Source: a virus
Length of the DNA stretch: 37,125 bases
IMG/VR virus record: IMGVR_UViG_3300042868_013613
Location: 1 to 37,125 of that record
Strand: one strand, 5' to 3'
This document shows, piece after piece, positions 30,941 through 37,125 of the stretch. Below the pieces are notes generated by a model. The model was not told the DNA's origin, did no database searches, and saw only the letters and a program-made list of their open reading frames with translations. Each line of letters opens with the position of its first letter. Position 1 is the stretch's first letter. The position numbers and the translations under genes were made by a program.

Positions 30941-33514
30941 ATGAAGTTTATTTTCAACGATAGTTTTTCAACAGACCCTAATTTGTTTAAGACACAAACA
31001 AATGAAAGGTCTGTTTTCGTTTCTGGTAATCTTATTTTTGAAAAATCATCTTTTGCTGCTTCTGGTAGAGTTATAAATTTAGCCAAAAAGTGGAGATCAT
31101 CTAGTGCTAGCGAAAGAAGAAAGATCTCAAAAGATGTTGAAGATGGAACAGGCGATGCAGCAGGTTGGTCAGACAGTGAGAAAGATGATTTTCAAACTGA
31201 AATAACTTCTTCTTCAAGTTCGTCATCATCTAATAGACCTCCTGATGAATCTATCACTCGAAAGTACTTAGATACAATAGTTGACAGTTCTGATGCTATG
31301 GGTAGTGCCGCTGATCAAGCAAGTGCTAAACTTTCATTAAGAAGTAGAATTGTTGATCAATTGAAGCCTTTTATGTCAGAAGATGAAATTGGAAAACTTT
31401 TTGATAATTTTATTTTTGATATTGGACTACCAGAGTCAGAAGTTCTTGACTTTATTAATTATATTATAGACTTTTCTTCTGAAGCTGGTTCTAATATCAA
31501 AGAACTTTTTAGCTTCGCTACTATGCACTATGCAACTAGAAGAGAGAAAGGTTTAACTTTACTTCTTTTAGAATTAGGTTCAAAACTTCAGAAAAAGTAT
31601 CCTGAAGTAAACTTTTTCCAAATGATGATTGATTCTGCTAATGGAAAAAAACCCAAGCTTGGTAAATTAGCAATAATTAATGATCAAACAGATATGGAGT
31701 CTGCTAAAAAAATCTTCTCTCTTGCACAACATAGAATTGTTGAACAAAATGAGGCATTAAACAGAGAAAGAAGAGAAGTCAAAGATAGACTTCAAGCAAT
31801 GCAAGAAAGAACTAATCTTCAAAGAGCACTTTTTGATGCTATGAAGATGAATGAAGTAGAACGTGCTTTAACTACTGAACTTGAAAAATTTGGCGAAACT
31901 TTTAGAAGAATCATTACAAACCCTCAGTTTAGAGCATTAAAAGATCTTCAATATACAATTAATGCTGGCAGGAGATTATTAGACGCTTGGATGTCATTAT
32001 ATCAAGATGTTCAACCAGTGTCTCCAAGACTTTCTCCTACAGAATCCAGAGATGATCCGAGATCAGTTAGTAGATTTACAGGTGAATCTCAAGGCGTTAA
32101 CCCAAATAATTTCCCATCAAGAAGAAAACTTTTAAGCTCAAGACCTTCTAAGTTTATAAAAGTTGCTCAAGCACAAAATCAACAAAATCAACAAAACCAA
32201 GCTTTACAAGTACAAAGATACTTAATAAATGGATTTATAAGTTCTATAAATTCTAAAGTGGTTCCTCACTATAGAAATGGAAATTACCCACCTCTACTTA
32301 AAGATTTTATGCTTAATTATTTAAATATATTCTCTTCTGAGTTTGGTAAAGCCCTTAGATCTAATCAACCAGTTTCATTTACAGATTTGTATAGAAATGT
32401 AAAATCTAAACTTTCATTAACTGCTAATAGAAGAATTGCTTCTTTGCAAAATAACTCAAGAGAAGTAACTGCTCAACAAGGTGGTGCTCAAACACAAAGA
32501 CCAGCAGTTCAACCCCAGTTAGAAGTATTTTCCGGGTACATTGATGCTTTGACGGGAATATTATTTAATCTTGGAAAATACGAAACATTTGTGAGAATGT
32601 TTAGTACTGGTAAGATGCTTGACTATGCTAGTGTGTTAAAAATGCATGGACTTTATGAAAATCAACTTTTCATGGAGTTAGACTTGCAACTTGGAAACGT
32701 AGGAAGATTTGCACCATCAGATCAATCAATCATGCCTGGTGGAAAAATCAGCCCACAAGGTGCTACTATTATCGCAAATGCTGAAGAAGTCGATGCAATA
32801 ATAGGATTATTTCCTCAAGAACAAGCAGCTGCAGAAAGACTTGATACTAAAATAAAGCAAGATGAAGCAACTCTGGGACAAGCAGAAAATAACTTAGGTA
32901 TAGAAGCATCCCAAACAGTTCAACTAGAAGAAGACAAAGTTACTCCTGAAGGCGACAAGGCACCATTAGAATTTCCTGCTGAACTTATGCAGAAATACGA
33001 AGCTTTTGTAAATGAAACACAAAATATAATCAAGAATCTTTATGTCCTTTTAGGGATTAGAAGAAATATGAGAACTCGTGCTGAGACTGAAGGTATCGAC
33101 CCTATTATAACAAGTACTCTTCGCAGATACGAGCAAGACATTCTTATAAGAATTAAGAAACATGAAGAAACTCGTGATAAATATAAATCAACAAATTTGA
33201 TAAGAGTTGAGCTTGAAAGAAAAAGAAGATTAAAGCAACTATTGGGTCCATTAGAAAAACAAATCCAATTATTTGCTGATGCTGGAATTTCTATTGCTTC
33301 GCTCATCTCTGAACCTAATGGTTTACTTAATGTTATGAAAAAAATAAGAGATGAAGAAGAAAATGCTTTAGACAAGTTGATTGATAGGTACACAGAATTA
33401 AAAGAAAATATTACTCCTGTAAACTTAGGCAATTTCCAAAAACCAACTGTAACAAAAGATACAGGACAAGTTGAAATTGGTGAACCTGAAGAGCCAACTA
33501 GCGAGATGATTTAA
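30941..33514 (+). CDS. Large helical protein of unknown function (857 aa)
   Basis: The protein is mostly helical. A basic N-terminal segment leads to a poly-Ser linker near residues 89-98. A helical core follows (about 105-370), including long charged stretches such as EQNEALNRERREVKDRL. Next come a low-complexity linker with a SKFIKVA motif (403-409) and a QNQ tandem repeat. A second helical domain and a coiled-coil-rich C-terminal half (about 625-840) complete it. No signal peptide, membrane segment or enzyme motif is seen. It is coupled to the DUF5679-like gene and precedes a smaller gene that also carries SKFIKVA. Possible roles include scaffold, tape-measure-like or inner-virion protein; none is established. 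Confidence 0.62.
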   Translation: MKFIFNDSFSTDPNLFKTQTNERSVFVSGNLIFEKSSFAASGRVINLAKKWRSSSASERRKISKDVEDGTGDAAGWSDSEKDDFQTEITSSSSSSSSNRPPDESITRKYLDTIVDSSDAMGSAADQASAKLSLRSRIVDQLKPFMSEDEIGKLFDNFIFDIGLPESEVLDFINYIIDFSSEAGSNIKELFSFATMHYATRREKGLTLLLLELGSKLQKKYPEVNFFQMMIDSANGKKPKLGKLAIINDQTDMESAKKIFSLAQHRIVEQNEALNRERREVKDRLQAMQERTNLQRALFDAMKMNEVERALTTELEKFGETFRRIITNPQFRALKDLQYTINAGRRLLDAWMSLYQDVQPVSPRLSPTESRDDPRSVSRFTGESQGVNPNNFPSRRKLLSSRPSKFIKVAQAQNQQNQQNQALQVQRYLINGFISSINSKVVPHYRNGNYPPLLKDFMLNYLNIFSSEFGKALRSNQPVSFTDLYRNVKSKLSLTANRRIASLQNNSREVTAQQGGAQTQRPAVQPQLEVFSGYIDALTGILFNLGKYETFVRMFSTGKMLDYASVLKMHGLYENQLFMELDLQLGNVGRFAPSDQSIMPGGKISPQGATIIANAEEVDAIIGLFPQEQAAAERLDTKIKQDEATLGQAENNLGIEASQTVQLEEDKVTPEGDKAPLEFPAELMQKYEAFVNETQNIIKNLYVLLGIRRNMRTRAETEGIDPIITSTLRRYEQDILIRIKKHEETRDKYKSTNLIRVELERKRRLKQLLGPLEKQIQLFADAGISIASLISEPNGLLNVMKKIRDEEENALDKLIDRYTELKENITPVNLGNFQKPTVTKDTGQVEIGEPEEPTSEMI
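32174..32200 (+). repeat. Tandem 9-bp repeat encoding QNQ units
   Basis: Three consecutive units, CAAAATCAA, CAAAATCAA and CAAAACCAA, lie in the linker of the 857-residue gene directly after the SKFIKVA motif. The repeat keeps the reading frame and may vary in copy number between relatives. Confidence 0.7.
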
Positions 33515-33516
33515 TT

Positions 33517-34191
33517 ATGAGATTTATTTTATCAGCAACAAGTCACCCTATAGTCAATGACCCTAGATATTCTGACTATACCAAAACATTCTTAACTCCT
33601 CAAGATGTCAAGAGTGATAAGGATTTAGTTGCTGCTGAAGTTGATAGAATAAAAAATATTATTCCAAAAGAACAAACTTCAATATTAGATGAAAATGCCA
33701 GAGCAGTAGACAAAGCGCTATTTCTTCAGCGTATGAATGGTGCACTTAAGAATTTGGAACAGCAACAAGGGTTTTCTGATGTTCTGCGGTCTGAGCTTGT
33801 TTCGGGAACTGGATTAACTTCAGATTACAAAATTGGAGAAATACCAGAACAATCTGATGCCGAAAATAAGAGAGAGCTTGCTTCTATACAAAGATTGATT
33901 AGAGAAAGACAAGAAAATCTTGCAGAAATTGACGGTTATATATTGAGAATACTTATGGGCAAACCTTTCCAAAAATTTAATTCTAACATTAAAAGCAAGT
34001 TTATTAAAGTTGCAGATGATATGGATAAAGAAGCAGATAAAGTTACTAAAAGATATTTTAATGAACTTTATGAAGACTCTGAAGGAAGTCCAAATTACGG
34101 GGATATTCTAGAAAACCCTGAAGACTATCATCACACTTTAACTACTGGGTCAAGCGAAGAACCAAAGCCAAAAAGGTTCAAGAAAGTATAA
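33517..34191 (+). CDS. Hypothetical protein sharing the SKFIKVA motif
   Basis: A 224-residue charged, helical protein. It opens MRFILSATSHP, similar in style to the MKFIFNDSF opening of the preceding 857-residue protein. It has a central helix (NKRELASIQRLIRERQENLAEI) and carries SKFIKVA at 160-166. The C-terminus is acidic and then basic (PKPKRFKKV). It begins two bases after the upstream stop, so the genes form one unit. The shared motif suggests that both bind the same partner or are processed alike. No family was recognised. Confidence 0.6.
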   Translation: MRFILSATSHPIVNDPRYSDYTKTFLTPQDVKSDKDLVAAEVDRIKNIIPKEQTSILDENARAVDKALFLQRMNGALKNLEQQQGFSDVLRSELVSGTGLTSDYKIGEIPEQSDAENKRELASIQRLIRERQENLAEIDGYILRILMGKPFQKFNSNIKSKFIKVADDMDKEADKVTKRYFNELYEDSEGSPNYGDILENPEDYHHTLTTGSSEEPKPKRFKKV

Positions 34192-34210
34192 ACTGCTTTA
34201 CAAGTAATTT

Positions 34211-37125
34211 ATGTCAGAAATAAATTTTATCGATTACGATAAAATTACGATTCACTCTGATGCATTTGTGTCATCAGATGAGTTGAATTGTTATTTTCAG
34301 TATATTCCCTCAACAAAAGCACTTTCTTATAATATTAAGAAAGACAAGCATACTGCTGGCACAACTGAAGATCCTAATGACTATAAGATACCAGATGTAA
34401 AAGAAAAAATTTCACCTAAAAAATTATATAGAGTGAATCCTTTTCATCGTAACTTTGCAGAATATTTGCAACTTCATAAAACTAATACTGATCCTGAAAT
34501 TATTTTTCCAACTGTTGTTACAGAAGTAAAAGTTGTCGAGAATGACTATTCAGATATGGGTTTGAATCAAGACCAAATTGATTTTCTTTTGGCATTGAAA
34601 AACTTAAAAAATCTCAAAGTAGAAGACACTAGCCGTGAACTTAATATAGATAAATTTGAGATTACTGAAAACAAATTATTAGATGGTTTTTTCCAACTTT
34701 ATCCAAGATATATGGAAAACTCAGTAGTTGCAAGTAACTCTTCTAATCTTTATATGGAAGAAGAGAATGCTGAAGATACTATGTCTTTTAATGAAGATCA
34801 GAGTTCAGTTGCATATCACTTAAAACAAATGGGCTTAAATCCAAATGAAGTTAAGGTAAAAAAAAACTTTCAAGTAAGAACAGGTAATGCTAAAGATAAG
34901 CAAATAACCCCATTCTTACAAGAGAAAAAGATTGAAAATAATTTTGAAACAAAAATAGGTACTGTTAATAATACTGAAAATTTGACAAATCTTAACATTG
35001 CAAATAATAATAAACAACAATACCTAAGTAAAATTTCCACTAGTACTTTTACTAACAATCAAAGTTTCAACTCTTTAGTCCAGAATATAAATCAAACTAA
35101 GAATTTCGCCGTCTCTCAAAATATAAGAGTAAGAAAAAGTGTTTCACAAGAACAAGTTGATTATCAAAATATATTCAAGTCATTACTAAAAGACTTAAGC
35201 CTTAAGAATGATGTTACAAATTTATATAATAGAGAAATTAATCTTCACAGCAGAAATATTACATTTGATTTTCTTTCTCAGATAAATCAATCATTTTCCA
35301 AAGAATACAATACAACTATTAAGAATCAAACTTCTGCTTATAATTTCTATCGATATATTGAAAATAGGTACAGAGAGTTTGTTCAAAATCTTAACTTCTT
35401 CAATGAGTCATTTCAAGAGTTTAAGCGTACTGAATATAAAATCAGGAATTCTTATCAGAATTTACATCAACATAATTTTACTCAAAAGAATCAATACAAC
35501 AAGAGTGTTATTAATTTAACTAAAGAAATAAACTTTGAAAACAACATGAATGACTATAGTTTCCAAAGCGCAATTTTGAAAACTGTAGAAACGTCAAACA
35601 CAATTACAAAAAATAATATTGAAAAAATTAAAGAAACACTTAATGTAGTTCAATATAACGTTCAAAATGTAAATCAAAAAGTTTCTTACTTACAATATAA
35701 AACAAAAAACACAATAAACAAAGAGTATAGAAACGTATTAAACAGTCAAGAATTTTCTGACGAATATTCCAATTTGATTATCAACAAAATTAGTAATGTA
35801 ACAAATAATACAGAAGTAAAGAAAATACTTTCTTTAGTCAAAAATGAACAAACACTAGAAAATTTATCTTACATAGTTCGTCAAAGTCAAATTAATGTTG
35901 AAAATCTTAAATCTATTTCAGAATTCATCAACATTTCAAAAAATAACAATTTTGATATATTTAAGATAAGTAGCGAATCAATTCACAAAGTTAAAAACTT
36001 GATTTCATTATCTAATTCATTTGAAAACAACTATGTCAAAAACAATATTGCTAACAATTATCAAGTTCAAAGAATTTCCAAAAATTCAGAAATAAATCAG
36101 ATAACTAATTTGGTCAATCAAGTTTCGAATGTAAACAATTTGAGTGAAATCGCCAATAATGTTATAAGGCTATCAAAAGTAGAAGACGTAAAGATTTTTG
36201 ATAATATAAATCTCTTAAGCCAACAAAAAATCAAGCAGTCTTTCAAGATTGTAAGAAAAGTAAGCGAACTCAAAAATATCAATGAGTTAGAACAAAATAT
36301 TTCTTTAGTAAATAATAAATCTAATTTTAATAACGAGTCCATCAGTCTTAAAACTTCAAACATAAACCAAATCAATAAGTTTATTAACCTAATTGAAAAT
36401 ACCAATTTGAACTCAACTCAAATCTCTGCTTTGAATAAATTAAGTACTGAAAATATCAATAACGTTTTGCAGACAGTCAGTAAAGTTTCAAATAACAATT
36501 TCGATAAAATAATTAACGCAATTTCAAATGAAAATATAACTAAAATTGTAAAAATTAGCAATATCAATGAAAATCAAATTTCCAATATCAATTTGACTAA
36601 AAATGAAATCCAAAGTGTTGTTAGGTTAGAAAGACAAATTAGAAATTACTCTGAAAAAGTTAAAGTCAGAGAAACCTTAAAAACTTTGGACCTGATTGAA
36701 AGCAAACCAGAGATAAATCAAATATTTTCAAACAAAATATCTAACACCAAATTAAGTCAGATATCAGAAGTTTTGCAAAATATAAATTTAATAAAGAGTG
36801 ATAAACATCTTGCTTTCATTACTAAATTGAGTTTTGATTCAAATAAGAAAAATATTTCTAATGTCTACAATGAATTGAACGTCACTTCAATCCAAAAGTC
36901 TGAAAAGAAGACAGAAAAATCATTCACATCTATAAATAAGCAGATTGATAGATTGTATAGAATGAGTGAAAGAGTTGAGTCAAAAGCAGCTCGAGCAGAA
37001 CAATCATTTTACGACTTGATTAATTTTAGTGATTATTCTTTCACTAAAAAAACAAGTACAAAAAAAGAAATTAAAAATTTCTTCCAAACTTTAAATCAAG
37101 TAAAGATTACTAACGAGCAAGTAAG
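34211..37125 (+). CDS. Asn-rich helical repeat protein, partial (at least 971 codons)
   Basis: An ATG at 34211 opens a frame with no stop for 2915 bases to the window end. The first 120 or so residues look globular (SSDELNCYFQYIPSTKA, KLYRVNPFHRNFAEYLQ). The rest is extremely Asn/Lys/Ile/Ser-rich and helical. From about base 36070 to 36620 there are short Asn-capped helical units of roughly 13-16 residues, for example NINQINKFINLIENT, NINNVLQTVSKVSNN and NITKIVKISNINEN. There is no signal peptide or long hydrophobic segment. Length and helicity resemble a tape-measure or fibrous virion protein, but it is on the strand opposite to the tube genes. The true C-terminus and full length are unknown. 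Confidence 0.7.
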   Translation, partial: MSEINFIDYDKITIHSDAFVSSDELNCYFQYIPSTKALSYNIKKDKHTAGTTEDPNDYKIPDVKEKISPKKLYRVNPFHRNFAEYLQLHKTNTDPEIIFPTVVTEVKVVENDYSDMGLNQDQIDFLLALKNLKNLKVEDTSRELNIDKFEITENKLLDGFFQLYPRYMENSVVASNSSNLYMEEENAEDTMSFNEDQSSVAYHLKQMGLNPNEVKVKKNFQVRTGNAKDKQITPFLQEKKIENNFETKIGTVNNTENLTNLNIANNNKQQYLSKISTSTFTNNQSFNSLVQNINQTKNFAVSQNIRVRKSVSQEQVDYQNIFKSLLKDLSLKNDVTNLYNREINLHSRNITFDFLSQINQSFSKEYNTTIKNQTSAYNFYRYIENRYREFVQNLNFFNESFQEFKRTEYKIRNSYQNLHQHNFTQKNQYNKSVINLTKEINFENNMNDYSFQSAILKTVETSNTITKNNIEKIKETLNVVQYNVQNVNQKVSYLQYKTKNTINKEYRNVLNSQEFSDEYSNLIINKISNVTNNTEVKKILSLVKNEQTLENLSYIVRQSQINVENLKSISEFINISKNNNFDIFKISSESIHKVKNLISLSNSFENNYVKNNIANNYQVQRISKNSEINQITNLVNQVSNVNNLSEIANNVIRLSKVEDVKIFDNINLLSQQKIKQSFKIVRKVSELKNINELEQNISLVNNKSNFNNESISLKTSNINQINKFINLIENTNLNSTQISALNKLSTENINNVLQTVSKVSNNNFDKIINAISNENITKIVKISNINENQISNINLTKNEIQSVVRLERQIRNYSEKVKVRETLKTLDLIESKPEINQIFSNKISNTKLSQISEVLQNINLIKSDKHLAFITKLSFDSNKKNISNVYNELNVTSIQKSEKKTEKSFTSINKQIDRLYRMSERVESKAARAEQSFYDLINFSDYSFTKKTSTKKEIKNFFQTLNQVKITNEQV

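Noticed and set aside
34870-36405. Minus-strand frames (34870-35058 and 36118-36405) opposite the long Asn-rich ORF
   Set aside because: The plus strand is continuously open for 2.9 kb in one frame. The minus frames are short, Leu/Phe-rich complements of Asn/Lys-rich coding sequence.

Overview
The window looks like part of an AT-rich tailed-phage genome (Caudoviricetes), or a long prophage segment. A block of virion genes in head-to-tail order sits beside a dense, strand-switching cluster of nucleotide-sugar, glycosyltransferase and methyltransferase genes. Genes are packed with overlaps such as ATGA, TAATG and TGATG. TAA, TAG and TGA all serve as stops, so the standard bacterial code applies. 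I saw no tRNA, rRNA, CRISPR array, integrase or transposase. The host cannot be named from the sequence.

Region 1 (1-13494) is the carbohydrate cluster. A minus-strand operon (5608 to 1) encodes three SDR-type NDP-sugar epimerase/reductases, a two-gene E1-like thiamine diphosphate (ThDP) enzyme, a ColD/RfbH-type PLP sugar 3-dehydratase with His in place of the Schiff-base Lys, and an RmlC-like epimerase cut by the window edge. Plus-strand units encode two related glycosyltransferases, an RmlB-like 4,6-dehydratase, an acetolactate-synthase-like ThDP enzyme split into two overlapping genes, two more SDRs, an FkbM methyltransferase and a third glycosyltransferase. A lone small minus-strand gene lies inside. 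Together these suggest synthesis of an unusual deoxy sugar, perhaps branched-chain, and its transfer to a virion or host surface glycan. That pathway is an inference. No nucleotidyltransferase is present in the window.

Region 2 (13491-30710, minus strand) holds the virion genes. Reading with transcription these are: an FmdB-like zinc ribbon, a hypothetical protein, a strong intrinsic terminator, an FN3-containing structural protein, a small acidic protein, a double zinc-ribbon protein, a PHP-fold-like protein lacking the metal ligands, a DUF1320-like connector, a candidate tail terminator, a 1565-residue structural protein with a PA14-like domain, two more structural proteins, a tail-tube-like protein, a small protein, a second tail-tube-like protein and a possible tail chaperone. 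No sheath was recognised.

Region 3 (30763-37125, plus strand) diverges from region 2. It has a 58-residue DUF5679-like zinc ribbon, two unrecognised proteins (857 and 224 residues) sharing a seven-residue motif, and a very Asn-rich helical ORF of at least 971 codons that runs off the window.

The most unexpected signal is a recurring GTATAA(T/A) box. At five unit heads the box is followed by exactly six bases and then ATG, and at a sixth by seven. If it is a -10 element, transcription would start at or next to the A of the start codon, so these units would make leaderless mRNAs. Other genes in the window have ordinary Shine-Dalgarno sequences.
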